From the NCBI RefSeq assembly GCF_030649675.1, contig NZ_JAUTDR010000011.1:62001-126000 (forward strand): a DNA stretch of 64,000 nt, in the 5' to 3' direction. The notes below the pieces were generated by a model. That model was given only the letters and a program-made list of their open reading frames with translations. It did no database searches and was not told the DNA's origin. This DNA comes from Haliea sp. E1-2-M8 (lineage in GTDB: Bacteria; Pseudomonadota; Gammaproteobacteria; Pseudomonadales; Halieaceae). Position 1 is the first letter of the stretch; each line of letters opens with the position of its first letter. A program made the position numbers and the translations under genes. Below, piece after piece: positions 54,602-63,790 of this stretch.

Positions 54602-55528
54602 GTGGCTGAGTCAGTGTCTGAGCGCGACACCAGCAGCCCCACCGTGGTCGTGCTGGGGCTGGGGCTGATCGGCGGCTCGCTGGCCGCGGCCCTGCGCGGC
54701 AACGGGTTCTGCCGGCGCTGCATCGGCTGGGGCCATCGCGAGGCCTCACTGCAGCGCGGTGTGGAGCTGGGTATTATCGACAGTTACACTCTGGACCTCG
54801 AAGCGGCGGTTGACGCCGCCGATATTCTGGTCATCGCCACGCCGACCCTGGTGGCGGCGCAGATGCTGGAGCGTATCCTGCCGCGCCTGCAGGACCGTGC
54901 CCAACCGCCGGTCATCACCGATGTGGCCAGCGTCAAGGGCAACCTGCAGCGCACCGCCGAAGCCGTGTGGGGCGGAATGCCGCCGCGGCTGGTGTTGGGC
55001 CATCCCATTGCAGGGTCCGAGCGCAGCGGGGTGGACGCGGCCGACGCCGGCCTGTTTCTGAACCACCGGGTCATCCTGACGCCGGTGCCGGGCAACGATG
55101 CCTCGGCCGTGGAACTGGTGCGCGCCATGTGGGCCAGCACCGGCGCCGAGGTCATCGATATGGGGGTGGCGGAACACGATCGCGTACTGGCGGCGACCAG
55201 CCACCTGCCCCACGTCCTCGCCTATGCCCTGGTGGATGCGCTGGCCCAAAGCGCTGCCAGCGCTGACATTTTCCGCTTTGCCGCCGGCGGCTTTCGCGAC
55301 TTCACCCGCATTGCCTCCAGTGACCCGGTCATGTGGCGGGACATCGCCATTGCCAACCGGCCGGCACTGCTGCAGGCTATCGACCTGTTCAGCGACCATC
55401 TGCTGGAATTGCGCGCCGCCATTGACCAGCAGCAGTCGGATGCGTTGCTGGAGACTTTCAGCCGGGCCAAGGGTGCTCGCGATGCCTTTGCCGCACAGCT
55501 TGCCGCCCGCGGCCAGCGCCCCGCCTGA
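54602..55528 (+). CDS. tyrA: Prephenate/arogenate dehydrogenase TyrA
   Basis: Encodes a 308-aa dehydrogenase for tyrosine synthesis. GTG 54602 start; NAD motif VVVLGLGLIGGSLAAAL, then GHPIAGSERSGVDAADAGLF with the catalytic/substrate His region, and ATSHLPHVLAYAL. No ACT or chorismate mutase domain. In Pseudomonas this enzyme is fused to AroA; here a stop and a 31-base gap separate them. The hisC gene often found between pheA and tyrA is missing. Confidence 0.95.
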   Translation: MAESVSERDTSSPTVVVLGLGLIGGSLAAALRGNGFCRRCIGWGHREASLQRGVELGIIDSYTLDLEAAVDAADILVIATPTLVAAQMLERILPRLQDRAQPPVITDVASVKGNLQRTAEAVWGGMPPRLVLGHPIAGSERSGVDAADAGLFLNHRVILTPVPGNDASAVELVRAMWASTGAEVIDMGVAEHDRVLAATSHLPHVLAYALVDALAQSAASADIFRFAAGGFRDFTRIASSDPVMWRDIAIANRPALLQAIDLFSDHLLELRAAIDQQQSDALLETFSRAKGARDAFAAQLAARGQRPA

Positions 55529-55559
55529 ACCCCACCAACCCCGAGAGTAGAGACCAGCC

Positions 55560-56864
55560 ATGGAATTCCAGTTACTGCCCGGCGGTGTCATCAGCGGCGA
55601 AGCGCGGGTACCCGGGGACAAATCCATTTCTCACCGCTCCATCATGCTCGGTGCTATCGCCGAGGGCACTACCCGAATCAATGGTTTCCTCGAAGGGGAG
55701 GATGCGCTGGCAACCGTGGCGGCATTGCGCGCCCTGGGCGTAGCGATCGAGGGTCCCGACGATGGTGAAGTGGCCGTCCACGGCGTCGGCCTGCACGGTC
55801 TGCGGGCGCCTGCGGGCCCGCTGGACATGGGCAACTCCGGCACCAGCATGCGACTCCTTGCGGGTCTGTTGGCGGGCCAGGTTTTCGACAGCGAGCTGAC
55901 CGGCGACGTCTCCCTGTGCAAGCGGCCGATGGGCCGGGTGATGGGGCCGCTGCAGCAGATGGGCGCCAGTATCGAAGGTTCGGCCGACGGGACACCGCCG
56001 CTGCGGGTTCACGGTGGCCGGGCCCTGCACGGCATTCACTACGACCTGCCCATGGCCAGCGCCCAGGTGAAATCCTGCGTCCTGCTGGCGGGACTGTATG
56101 CCGAGGGCAGAACCTCGGTGACCGAGCCGGCGCCCACCCGCGACCACACCGAGCGCATGCTGCGAGGCTTCGGCTATCATGTGGGTAACGAAAACGGCGT
56201 GATCAGCCTGGAGGGCGGCGGCCGCCTGTTGGCAACGGAAATTGATGTGCCAGCCGACATTTCCTCGGCGGCCTTTTTTCTGGTGGCGGCCAGCATCGCT
56301 CCGGGCTCGGACCTCCTGCTGTTGCATGTCGGCGTCAATCCTACCCGTACCGGGGTCATCAACATCCTGCGACTGATGGGCGCCGACATTACCCTGAAAA
56401 ACCAGCGGGAGGTGGGCGGGGAACCGGTCGCGGACATCCATGTGCGCCATGCACCGCTTGCGGGCATCGAGATCCCCCGCGACCAGGTGCCGCTGGCCAT
56501 CGACGAGTTTCCGGCCCTGTTTATCGCCGCGGCCTGCGCCAGCGGGCGCACTGTCCTGCGCGGTGCCGAGGAGTTGCGGGTCAAGGAGAGCGACCGCATC
56601 GCCGCCATGGCCGCGGGGCTGTCTATCCTGGGTGTGCCCAACGAGGTGCTGGAGGACGGGATCATCATTGACGGCGGTGGCCTGGGGGGCGGAGTCATCC
56701 ACACTTGCCACGACCACCGGATTGCCATGTCCTTCGCCATAGCAGCCCTGCGCGCGAGCGCGGAGATACGGATCCTCGATTGCGACCCGGTCGCTACCTC
56801 CTTTCCCGGTTTCGATGCCCTGGCCCGGGGACTGGGCCTGCAGATCATGGCCCGGGTCGACTGA
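55560..56864 (+). CDS. aroA: 3-phosphoshikimate 1-carboxyvinyltransferase (EPSP synthase)
   Basis: Encodes a 434-aa enzyme that transfers enolpyruvyl to shikimate-3-phosphate. Motifs: PGDKSISHRSIMLGAIAEGT, LDMGNSGTSMRLLAGLLAGQ, CKRPMGRVMGPLQQMGA and RVKESDRIAAMAAGL, plus DHRIAMSFAIAAL near the end. The GNSGTSMRL form of the PEP-binding loop differs from the GNAGTAMRP of E. coli and resembles the AroA domain of Pseudomonas TyrA-AroA. It overlaps cmk by one base. Confidence 0.97.
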   Translation: MEFQLLPGGVISGEARVPGDKSISHRSIMLGAIAEGTTRINGFLEGEDALATVAALRALGVAIEGPDDGEVAVHGVGLHGLRAPAGPLDMGNSGTSMRLLAGLLAGQVFDSELTGDVSLCKRPMGRVMGPLQQMGASIEGSADGTPPLRVHGGRALHGIHYDLPMASAQVKSCVLLAGLYAEGRTSVTEPAPTRDHTERMLRGFGYHVGNENGVISLEGGGRLLATEIDVPADISSAAFFLVAASIAPGSDLLLLHVGVNPTRTGVINILRLMGADITLKNQREVGGEPVADIHVRHAPLAGIEIPRDQVPLAIDEFPALFIAAACASGRTVLRGAEELRVKESDRIAAMAAGLSILGVPNEVLEDGIIIDGGGLGGGVIHTCHDHRIAMSFAIAALRASAEIRILDCDPVATSFPGFDALARGLGLQIMARVD

Positions 56865-57544
56865 TGTCGAAGGTGTCGGTAATCACGGTAGATGGCCCCA
56901 GCGGCGCCGGTAAGGGCACCCTCAGCCACCTGTTGGCGGATACCCTGGACTGGCATTTCCTCGACAGCGGCGCCCTGTACCGCGTCACCGGCCAGGCCTG
57001 CGTGATGGAAGGAGTGTCCTGGGAGGATGCGCCGGCGGTGGCGGAAGTGGCCCGCCACCTGCAGGTCGAATTTTTCACCGACGCCAACGGCGAGGTGCGG
57101 GTGGTGTATAAAGGCACCGATGTCAGCCGTGAGATCCGCACCGAAGAGGGCGGTCGCGGGGCTTCCACGGTTGCCGCCATTCCCGCGGTGCGGGAGGCCC
57201 TGCTGCAGCGTCAGCGCGAGTTCCTGCAGCCGCCGGGCCTGGTCGCCGACGGTCGCGACATGGGTACGGTGGTGTTTCCCGACGCCCCGCTGAAAATCTT
57301 CCTCACCGCCAGCAGCGAGGAGCGCGCACAGCGCCGTTATCGACAGTTGCTCGAAAAGGGAGAAAATGTTAGTCTCCCGCGCCTTCTTGAGGACATCGAG
57401 GAGCGAGATGCGCGCGACAGCAGCCGCTCCGTTTCCCCGCTGGTCCCCGCTGAAGACGCCTTTGTCATTGACAGCAGTCATATGCCTATTGTCGATGTGT
57501 TTGCCGCAGTGATGGCAGCGGCGCGTGAGAAAGGCCTGGCCTGA
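56864..57544 (+). CDS. cmk: Cytidylate kinase
   Basis: Encodes a 226-aa (d)CMP kinase. ATG 56864 overlaps the aroA stop (TGATG). P-loop VDGPSGAGKGTLSHLLA, CMP-binding LDSGALYRVTG, DGRDMGTVVFPDAPLKIFLTAS and the SEERAQRRYRQL lid follow. It supplies CDP and dCDP for nucleic acids. Upstream of rpsA, an order kept across most gammaproteobacteria. The 161-base gap to rpsA holds the leader of rpsA, with no gene. Confidence 0.97.
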   Translation: MSKVSVITVDGPSGAGKGTLSHLLADTLDWHFLDSGALYRVTGQACVMEGVSWEDAPAVAEVARHLQVEFFTDANGEVRVVYKGTDVSREIRTEEGGRGASTVAAIPAVREALLQRQREFLQPPGLVADGRDMGTVVFPDAPLKIFLTASSEERAQRRYRQLLEKGENVSLPRLLEDIEERDARDSSRSVSPLVPAEDAFVIDSSHMPIVDVFAAVMAAAREKGLA

Positions 57545-57705
57545 ACTCACCCGCTGACGCTCGCTGGGTTACAATGGTGTGGCAGGTACTGTTCCTGGCG
57601 CCGGTTCCAGAAGTGGCGCAGGAGTGGTTTAACTGGATGACCCGTGCCAGCTGGAGGCGCGGCAAGGCGGATACCCGCCGTAATCTCACTGACAGGTAAT
57701 GTGTA

Positions 57706-59376
57706 ATGAGCGAATCCTTCGCTGAAATGTTTGCAGAAAGTTTGAAGACCGTCGAAATGGTACCCGGCAGCATTGTCACCGGCGTTGTCATCGACATCGA
57801 TAACGAGTGGGTCACCGTCCACGCAGGCCTGAAGTCTGAAGGCGTGATTCCTCGTGCCCAGTTCCTCGACGCCGCCGGCAACTGCTCGCTGAGCATTGGC
57901 GATGAGGTCCAGGTCGCCCTGGAAACCGTGGAAGACGGTTTCGGTGAGACCAAGCTGTCCCGCGAGAAAGCCAAGCGCGCCGAGTCCTGGAAAGAGCTCG
58001 AAGCTGCGCATGAGGCGGACGAAGTGGTCAAGGGTGTCATCAACGGCAAGGTCAAGGGTGGCTTCACCGTGGACATCAACACCATCCGCGCGTTCCTGCC
58101 CGGCTCGCTGGTTGACGTGCGCCCGGTTCGCGACACCGCGCACCTGGAGAACAAGGAACTCGAATTCAAGGTCATCAAGCTGGACCAGAAGCGCAACAAC
58201 GTGGTTGTTTCCCGCCGTGCGGTGATGGAAGCGGCCAACAGCGTCGAGCGCGAAGCCCTGCTGGAATCCCTGCAGGAAGGCATGTCGGTCAAGGGCATTG
58301 TCAAGAACCTCACCGACTACGGCGCGTTCGTGGATCTCGGCGGTGTCGACGGCTTGCTGCACATTACCGATATGGCCTGGAAGCGCATCAAGCACCCCTC
58401 CGAGATTGTCGAAGTGGGCCAGGAAATCGACGTCAAGATCCTCAAGTTCGACCGCGAGCGCAATCGCGTGTCACTTGGCCTCAAGCAGCTGGGCGAGGAT
58501 CCCTGGGTGGAAATCACCAATCGTTACCCCGAAGGCAGCCGCGTCAAGGCGCGCGTCACCAACCTCACCGACTACGGCTGCTTCGCCGAGCTGGAAGAGG
58601 GTGTGGAAGGCCTGGTGCACGTGTCCGAGATGGACTGGACCAACAAGAACGTGCATCCCTCCAAGATCGTCCAGCTGGGCGACGAAGTGGAGGTCATGGT
58701 GCTGGATATCGACGAGGAGCGTCGCCGCATCTCGCTGGGTATCAAACAGTGCCAGCAGAACCCCTGGGACGCCTTTGCTTCCCAGTACAGCAAGGGCGAC
58801 AAGATTGCCGGCAGCATCAAGTCAATCACTGACTTCGGTATCTTTATCGGCCTGGAAGGCAACATCGACGGCCTGGTACACCTGTCCGACATCAGCTGGA
58901 ACGAAACTGGCGAGGAAGCGGTGCGCAACTACAAGAAGGGCGATGAAATCGAGACGGTTATCCTCTCTATCGACCCCGAGCGCGAGCGCATCTCCCTGGG
59001 CATCAAGCAGCTTGAAGACGACGCTTTCTCCGGCTACGTGGCCGAGAACGATCGCGGCTCCATCGTGACCGGCGAAGTGATCGAGGTGGATGCCAAGTCG
59101 GTCACCATCAAACTGGCGGACGAGGTCGAGGGTGTCCTCAAGGCCTCCGACATCAGCCGCGACAAGGTGGACGATGCCCGCAGCCTGTACAAGGTGGGTG
59201 ACAGCGTCGAAGCCAAGATCATCTCCGTCGACCGCAAGAACCGCGGCCTGGCCCTGTCGATCAAGGCCAAGGACTTCGACGACGAGAAAGATGCGGTCAA
59301 GTCGCTGAAGGACCAGGATGAAACTTCCTCCCCCGCTACTATCGGCGACCTGATCAAGGCGCAGATGGAAAAGTAA
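57706..59376 (+). CDS. rpsA: 30S ribosomal protein S1
   Basis: Encodes a 556-aa protein with six S1/OB-fold repeats at the normal length for gammaproteobacteria. Repeats are marked by [47 protein letters not shown] and [25 protein letters not shown]1 unwinds and docks mRNA on the ribosome; the first two repeats bind the 30S subunit. The leader after cmk probably contains its autoregulatory region. Downstream: REP array and terminator. Confidence 0.98.
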   Translation: MSESFAEMFAESLKTVEMVPGSIVTGVVIDIDNEWVTVHAGLKSEGVIPRAQFLDAAGNCSLSIGDEVQVALETVEDGFGETKLSREKAKRAESWKELEAAHEADEVVKGVINGKVKGGFTVDINTIRAFLPGSLVDVRPVRDTAHLENKELEFKVIKLDQKRNNVVVSRRAVMEAANSVEREALLESLQEGMSVKGIVKNLTDYGAFVDLGGVDGLLHITDMAWKRIKHPSEIVEVGQEIDVKILKFDRERNRVSLGLKQLGEDPWVEITNRYPEGSRVKARVTNLTDYGCFAELEEGVEGLVHVSEMDWTNKNVHPSKIVQLGDEVEVMVLDIDEERRRISLGIKQCQQNPWDAFASQYSKGDKIAGSIKSITDFGIFIGLEGNIDGLVHLSDISWNETGEEAVRNYKKGDEIETVILSIDPERERISLGIKQLEDDAFSGYVAENDRGSIVTGEVIEVDAKSVTIKLADEVEGVLKASDISRDKVDDARSLYKVGDSVEAKIISVDRKNRGLALSIKAKDFDDEKDAVKSLKDQDETSSPATIGDLIKAQMEK

Positions 59377-59443
59377 TCCCCTCGCGGTGGGAGCCCGCTG
59401 GCCCAGGCCACCTTCTCTGTCCGCTGCGCGGCCATGCACCTTG

Positions 59444-59574
59444 TCCGCGGGCGATCAGCTTGATCGCGCACAGAGTGCGCTCCCACCATTTGTAGGAGCC
59501 CGCTCCGCGGGCGATCAGCTTGATCGCGCACAGAGTGCGCTCCCACCATTTGTAGGAGCCCGCTCCGCGGGCGA
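59444..59574 (+). repeat. Tandem 60-bp REP-type palindromic repeat between rpsA and ihfB
   Basis: Two identical 60-bp units at 59444-59503 and 59504-59563 (one differing flank aside) plus an 11-bp start of a third. Each unit carries three palindromes: GCCCGC-tcc-GCGGGC across unit junctions, GATCA-gct-TGATC and GCGCAC-aga-GTGCGC. TGTAGGAGCCCGC is the hallmark of REP elements known from Pseudomonas and relatives. A degenerate GTGGGAGCCCGCTGG lies at about 59387-59401. The array lies in the 344-base gap, before a terminator, so it is transcribed with rpsA. Confidence 0.93.
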
Positions 59575-59584
59575 ATCGGTACTG

Positions 59585-59613
59585 AAAGGCTCACCCTCGG
59601 GTGGGCCTTTTTT
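59585..59613 (+). terminator. Rho-independent terminator after rpsA
   Basis: A GC-rich hairpin AAGGCTCACC / GGTGGGCCTT (one G-T wobble) is closed by a short CTCG loop and followed by a run of six T at 59608-59613. It follows the REP array about 210 bases after the rpsA stop and ends the serC-rpsA transcript, leaving ihfB with its own promoter somewhere in 59614-59720, where I could not pick clear hexamers. Confidence 0.85.
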
Positions 59614-59720
59614 CGTTATAAAATAACAAGTTGCGCTAAAGTCCCGGCAGCGTCACAATGGTCTGAACGGTACGGAATGCAACAGTGCCGGGATTAAAAG
59701 GGTGCAGGGGCGGAGGGACA

Positions 59721-60017
59721 ATGACCAAAAGTGAATTGATCGAGGCAATCGCTGCCCGACAGACCCAGCTGTCGCTGAAAGACGTGGAGCTTGCGGTCAA
59801 GACCATCCTCGAGCACATGTCGGAAGCGCTGGCCGCGGGTGAGCGCATTGAGATCCGCGGCTTTGGCAGTTTTTCCCTGCACTACCGCGAACCCCGTCGA
59901 GGTCGCAATCCCAAGACCGGAGACACGGTCGAGCTTACCGGGAAATATGTCCCGCATTTCAAGCCCGGCAAGGAGTTGCGCGAACGCGTCAACCTGGGGC
60001 TGCAGGCAGGGTTCTGA
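59721..60017 (+). CDS. ihfB: Integration host factor subunit beta
   Basis: Encodes a 98-aa HU/IHF-family DNA-bending protein. ATG 59721 with GGAGGG upstream is used; a longer in-frame reading starts in the leader. [11 protein letters not shown] begins helix 1, and the DNA-intercalating beta-arm is [10 protein letters not shown] with its conserved Pro. C-terminal [12 protein letters not shown] is typical of IhfB rather than HU. The rpsA-ihfB-lapA-lapB-pyrF order is conserved. Confidence 0.97.
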   Translation: MTKSELIEAIAARQTQLSLKDVELAVKTILEHMSEALAAGERIEIRGFGSFSLHYREPRRGRNPKTGDTVELTGKYVPHFKPGKELRERVNLGLQAGF

Positions 60018-60051
60018 GTGGGAGTCAGGTAGCGAAATCGGGGGCAGGCTT

Positions 60052-60357
60052 ATGAACGCATTGCGCAAGGTGGTTTCCCTGCTGGTGATAGTGGTGATGC
60101 TGGTGCTGGGCGTGCTGTTTGCCCTGCAGAATCATCAGCCGGTCGGTCTGGATCTGTTGTTCTATGAGTTTGCGCCCCGCAGCCTCGCTCTGTGGTTGCT
60201 GGCGGCGCTCGCGCTGGGTGGCGCGCTGGGGCTGCTGGCTTCCAGTGTCATGGTCCTCAGGTTGCGCGGCGGTCTGGCGGCCACGCAGCGCAAGCTCGAC
60301 AAGTGTAAATTGGAACTGGATCGGTTGCGGGTGGCCGGATTCAAAGAGGGTGAATGA
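60052..60357 (+). CDS. lapA: Lipopolysaccharide assembly protein LapA domain protein
   Basis: Encodes a 101-aa inner-membrane protein (DUF1049). ATG 60052 is chosen over a reading that starts inside ihfB. Two helices (about residues 8-25 and 44-66) flank the LFALQNHQPVGLDLLFYEFAPRSLALWLL motif; a C-terminal coiled coil (RLRGGLAATQRKLDKCKLELDRLR) faces the cytoplasm. LapA works with LapB and FtsH to control LPS synthesis through LpxC. It overlaps lapB by eight bases. Confidence 0.95.
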   Translation: MNALRKVVSLLVIVVMLVLGVLFALQNHQPVGLDLLFYEFAPRSLALWLLAALALGGALGLLASSVMVLRLRGGLAATQRKLDKCKLELDRLRVAGFKEGE

Positions 60358-61552
60358 CCTGTTGGTATTTGTCCTGCTGTTTGCGGCCATCGGCATCGGC
60401 TGGTGGTTGGGGCGGCGCAGTGTCCGCATTGCCCCAACGGATCTTCCCGGCCAGTACTACAAGGGCCTGAACTACCTGTTGGACGGTCGCCCGGACGGCG
60501 CGGTAGACGCATTTATCAATGCCCTGGAGGTCAATACCGAGACCCTGGAGACCCATATTGCGCTGGGCAACCTGCTGCGCAAGCGGGGCGAGGTGGATCG
60601 CGCCATCCGCATTCACCAGAATCTGCTGGCCCGGCCCAGCCTGCCTCGACAGCAGGTGCATCAGGCCCACCTTGAGCTCGCCCGGGACTACATCAGCGCG
60701 GGCCTGTTCGACCGTGCGGAACGGTTGCTGCTCGACCTGGTCAGGGATTCCCCGGAGCAGCGCCGGGCCAGCCAGCGGCACCTGCTGGAAATTTTCCAGA
60801 GCCAGCGTGAGTGGGCCAATGCCATCGAGGTTGCCACTGAGCTGTTGCCGCGCAAATCGCTGCTCAGCCAGACGGGCCCCGTCCCGCTCGGTGCCAACCG
60901 GCAATCGGTGGCAGTGGCGCTCGCGCATTACCACTGCGAGCTGGCAGCGGAATTGCTCAAGCAGGGGAACGTCCAGGCTGCGCGCAAGGAGTTGCAACAG
61001 GGTCTGGTTCACGACCGCCTCTGTGTGCGCGCATCGCTGATGTTGGGCGATCTGGAGTGTCAGGCGGGGAATTACCGGCAGGCGATCAGGGCCCTGCGCA
61101 AGGTCAGGCAGCAGGATCCCGACTATATTCCCGAAACCATATCGACCCTGCAGGAAGCCTATCACCAGCTCGGGGAGGAGCAGACCCTGCGCCAGTATCT
61201 GGAGGATTGTCTGCAGAGCAATCCGGCGGCGCCACTGGTATTGGCGGTCGCTGAAGATATCCGCGGCAGCAGTGGCGATGCTGCGGCGGCCACTTTCCTG
61301 TCCACACAGCTGGCGAAGTATCCGTCTCTGCGCGGCCTGTCCCGGTTGATCGGCCTGCAGATGGGCAATACCGAGGGTCAGATCCGGGAAAATCTCAGCC
61401 TGCTCGAGCGCCTGGTGGAGCGGCTGCTCGCCGAGCGCCCGACCTATCGTTGCAGCCACTGCGGTTTCTCCGGTCGCCAGCTGCACTGGTTCTGCCCCGG
61501 GTGCAAGCACTGGGGCACCGTCAAATCCATCCGCGGTAACCGTGTAGACTGA
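60350..61552 (+). CDS. lapB: Lipopolysaccharide assembly protein LapB (YciM)
   Basis: Encodes a 400-aa inner-membrane TPR protein. GTG 60350 gives the N-terminal helix [21 protein letters not shown]; the longer reading starts in lapA. TPR repeats fill about residues 45-350 ([24 protein letters not shown]). The C-terminal rubredoxin-like metal module is [19 protein letters not shown]. LapB directs FtsH to degrade LpxC and so balances LPS and phospholipid. It is 31 bases before pyrF. Confidence 0.96.
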   Translation: MNDLLVFVLLFAAIGIGWWLGRRSVRIAPTDLPGQYYKGLNYLLDGRPDGAVDAFINALEVNTETLETHIALGNLLRKRGEVDRAIRIHQNLLARPSLPRQQVHQAHLELARDYISAGLFDRAERLLLDLVRDSPEQRRASQRHLLEIFQSQREWANAIEVATELLPRKSLLSQTGPVPLGANRQSVAVALAHYHCELAAELLKQGNVQAARKELQQGLVHDRLCVRASLMLGDLECQAGNYRQAIRALRKVRQQDPDYIPETISTLQEAYHQLGEEQTLRQYLEDCLQSNPAAPLVLAVAEDIRGSSGDAAAATFLSTQLAKYPSLRGLSRLIGLQMGNTEGQIRENLSLLERLVERLLAERPTYRCSHCGFSGRQLHWFCPGCKHWGTVKSIRGNRVD

Positions 61553-61583
61553 TAGCGGCCCGCTCGAGACCAAGGTAGAAAGT

Positions 61584-62285
61584 ATGGACTCACCCGTTCT
61601 GGTGGCGTTGGATTACGCCGAAGAAGCCGCAGCCCTGGCGTTGGCCGAGCAGCTGTCGCCGCAACTGTGCCGACTCAAGATTGGCAAGGAGCTGTTTACC
61701 CGCTGCGGGCCCGGCCTGGTCCGGCAGCTGCAGGGTTGGGGATTCGAGATATTCCTGGACCTGAAATTCCACGATATCCCCAACACTGTCGCCGGCGCCG
61801 TGCGGGCCGCTGCCGATCTCGGCGTGTGGATGGTGAACGTGCATGCCGCTGGTGGCCGCCGGATGCTGGAGGCTGCTGCAGGCGCCCTGGAGAACTACGA
61901 TCGGCCGCCGCTGCTGATTGGCGTCACCGTCCTGACCAGCATGACCGACGAGGATCTGGCCGAGCTCGGCTATGCGGAAACGGCGCTGCAGCGGGTGCAG
62001 CGCCTGGCCAGTCTGGCGGCGGATTGCGGTCTGCGCGGGGTGGTCTGTTCGGCGCAGGAGGCGCCTTTGTTGCGGCGGCAGCACGGCCCCGGATTCTGCC
62101 TGGTAACGCCGGGGATTCGCCTCGCGGGAGACTTGCCGGGAGACCAGCGCAGGGTGGTTACGCCGGCCGATGCGTGCGAGTTGGGCGCGGACTATCTGGT
62201 CATCGGCCGCTCCATTACCGACGCCCCGGATCCGCTGGCGGCGCTGGAACGGGTGCTGGCCGAACTGGGCCTCTCCACGCAATAA
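61584..62285 (+). CDS. pyrF: Orotidine 5'-phosphate decarboxylase
   Basis: Encodes a 233-aa TIM-barrel enzyme, last step of UMP synthesis. Active-site motif [14 protein letters not shown] has D59, K61 and D64, the Asp-Lys-Asp set. Also [17 protein letters not shown], and the phosphate loop [23 protein letters not shown] with [14 protein letters not shown] 61584 gives the normal length. It is downstream of lapB as in other gammaproteobacteria. Confidence 0.98.
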   Translation: MDSPVLVALDYAEEAAALALAEQLSPQLCRLKIGKELFTRCGPGLVRQLQGWGFEIFLDLKFHDIPNTVAGAVRAAADLGVWMVNVHAAGGRRMLEAAAGALENYDRPPLLIGVTVLTSMTDEDLAELGYAETALQRVQRLASLAADCGLRGVVCSAQEAPLLRRQHGPGFCLVTPGIRLAGDLPGDQRRVVTPADACELGADYLVIGRSITDAPDPLAALERVLAELGLSTQ

Positions 62286-62291
62286 CATCAA

Positions 62292-62316
62292 ATGCGGTCA
62301 ACGGGCTTGGCCGCAT
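62292..62316 (+). terminator. Hairpin downstream of pyrF without a T-tract
   Basis: ATGCGGTCAA-cgggc-TTGGCCGCAT forms a 10-bp stem (one G-T wobble) and a five-base loop just after the pyrF stop. No run of T follows, so it is not a classical intrinsic terminator. It may protect the mRNA 3' end or mark a factor-dependent stop. Evidence is the fold only. Confidence 0.4.
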
Positions 62317-62386
62317 CCTGGTGGTTGCTACACTGTCTCCCGATACGGATGCGCAGGGATGCCGACTCGTAAAAGGAGATTACGCC

Positions 62387-62779
62387 ATGACATACCTCGA
62401 AAACTCACCTCAAGTTGTTGCGGGGGCCGGCCAGACCGGTATTCCGTTGAAAGTCCATCGCTATGCGCCCGGGCTGGCCGCACCATTGCTGGCCATGCTG
62501 TTGTGCCTGGGCCTGACCCCCGGCACGGCGCTGGCGGATACGGGCGCCGAGCCCCCGGCGGTCGCGGCAGCGGCCCAGGCCCGGTTGGTCAATATCAATA
62601 CCGCGGACGCCGCCGCTCTGGCGGCGGGGCTGCAGGGGGTAGGCCTGTCCCGGGCGGAGGATATTATCCGCTACCGGGAAACCTACGGCCCCTTCGGCGC
62701 CGTGGAAGAGTTGGTTGATGTGAAGGGCATCGGCCAGGCAACGCTGGACAAGAACCGCACTGTTATAACACTGGAATAG
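62387..62779 (+). CDS. ComEA-like helix-hairpin-helix DNA-binding protein
   Basis: Encodes a 130-aa exported protein. ATG 62387 has GGAG upstream; the longer reading lies in pyrF. An unusually long N-region of about 25 residues precedes the signal-peptide core (LAAPLLAMLLCLGLTPGTALA). The C-terminal domain is a ComEA HhH pair: LVNINTADAAALAAGLQGVG, then YRETYGPFGAVEELVDVKGIG. ComEA binds incoming DNA in the periplasm during natural transformation. Similar genes sit near O-antigen loci in Pseudomonas. A terminator follows. Confidence 0.9.
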   Translation: MTYLENSPQVVAGAGQTGIPLKVHRYAPGLAAPLLAMLLCLGLTPGTALADTGAEPPAVAAAAQARLVNINTADAAALAAGLQGVGLSRAEDIIRYRETYGPFGAVEELVDVKGIGQATLDKNRTVITLE

Positions 62780-62801
62780 GCTGCAGGCATCCGTATCATA
62801 G

Positions 62802-62819
62802 GGGGCTTCGGCCCCTTTT
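62802..62819 (+). terminator. Short rho-independent terminator after the ComEA-like gene
   Basis: GGGGC-TTCG-GCCCC followed by TTTT at 62816-62819. The UUCG tetraloop is very stable; the T-tract is short but adequate. It isolates the ComEA-like gene from the polysaccharide genes that start 33 bases later. Confidence 0.8.
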
Positions 62820-62851
62820 CACGTTGTTCCGCCGTTCGCGGTAAGGTTGGT

Positions 62852-63790
62852 ATGCACGCACTGGTGACCGGTGCCACCGGGTACGTCGGCAGGGAGCTCT
62901 GCCGGCAGCTGACGGCTGCGGGCCGTGGCTTCGTCCCACTCAGCTGTGGCGGGGGCGCCCTGCCATCCGGGCGTGGTACCCACGCCGTGGATTTCCGCCA
63001 GGCAGCCATTGCAGACGCCCTGCTGGAAGGAATAGAAGTGGTTTACCACCTCGCAGGTATCGCGCACCAGCAGGCGCAGGCACAGCTCCACGAAGAGGTC
63101 AACTACCGGGCAACCCTGGCCCTGGCCGAAGCCTCAGAACGTGCCGGTGTACGCCTGTTTATCTATCTCAGCAGTGTCAAGGCAATGGGGCCCGCCGCCG
63201 GATGCGGGTCCCGGCGCGAGAATGAGTTGGCGGATCCGTCCGGTCCCTACGGGCTGTCCAAGTGGCGGGCGGAATGCGCGCTGCGGGAGCGTTTTTCTGC
63301 CAGCGCCATGGCCGTGGTCATTCTGCGGCCAGCGCTGGTGTACGGGCCCGATCCCCGGGGCAACCTGCAGTGGCTGCTGCGCGCGGCCCGCTGGGGCTTT
63401 CCCGCTCCCCCCGAGGGCGGGGCGCGCTCCATGGTTGGGGTCGAAGATCTCGCCGAGCTCCTGCTCCTGCTGCCGCAGGTCGTGGAGGAGGGCGTGCATA
63501 CCTGGATAGTGACAGACGGGGAGGCCTATACCACCCGCCATGTGTACCAGTTGTTGTGTGAGGCTCTTGGGCGCAGCGGTGGGCGGCAGTTACCCGCCTG
63601 GTGCTGGCGCATACTCGCCGCGGGACTGGACGTTTTCCAGCGCCAGCCGAGAGGAAGCAGCTACGGCAAACTGTTCGGGGCAGAACGCTATGACAACTGC
63701 GCCCTGCTGCAGGCGACGGGGTGGCAGCCGCGCCAGACCCTGGCCTGTGTGGCGCCAGCGATTGTAGCTGGCCCGGCGCCTGCAACATGA
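62852..63790 (+). CDS. NAD-dependent sugar-nucleotide epimerase/dehydratase
   Basis: Encodes a 312-aa extended SDR. Cofactor motif VTGATGYVGRELCRQLT, catalytic YGLSK (Tyr-xxx-Lys), and ILRPALVYGPDPRGNLQ. This branch includes UDP-GlcNAc/GalNAc 4-epimerase-like or 4-reductase enzymes (WbpV/FnlX-type) used in O-antigen or capsule precursors. Immediately downstream, overlapping by four bases, is a WecA/WbpL-type transferase, which supports that role. Exact sugar not determinable. Confidence 0.88.
   Translation: MHALVTGATGYVGRELCRQLTAAGRGFVPLSCGGGALPSGRGTHAVDFRQAAIADALLEGIEVVYHLAGIAHQQAQAQLHEEVNYRATLALAEASERAGVRLFIYLSSVKAMGPAAGCGSRRENELADPSGPYGLSKWRAECALRERFSASAMAVVILRPALVYGPDPRGNLQWLLRAARWGFPAPPEGGARSMVGVEDLAELLLLLPQVVEEGVHTWIVTDGEAYTTRHVYQLLCEALGRSGGRQLPAWCWRILAAGLDVFQRQPRGSSYGKLFGAERYDNCALLQATGWQPRQTLACVAPAIVAGPAPAT

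Noticed and set aside
59444-59574. Possible CRISPR or tRNA-like structure
   Set aside because: Repeats are directly adjacent with no unique spacers, and the palindromes match REP elements; no cloverleaf or anticodon arm found.
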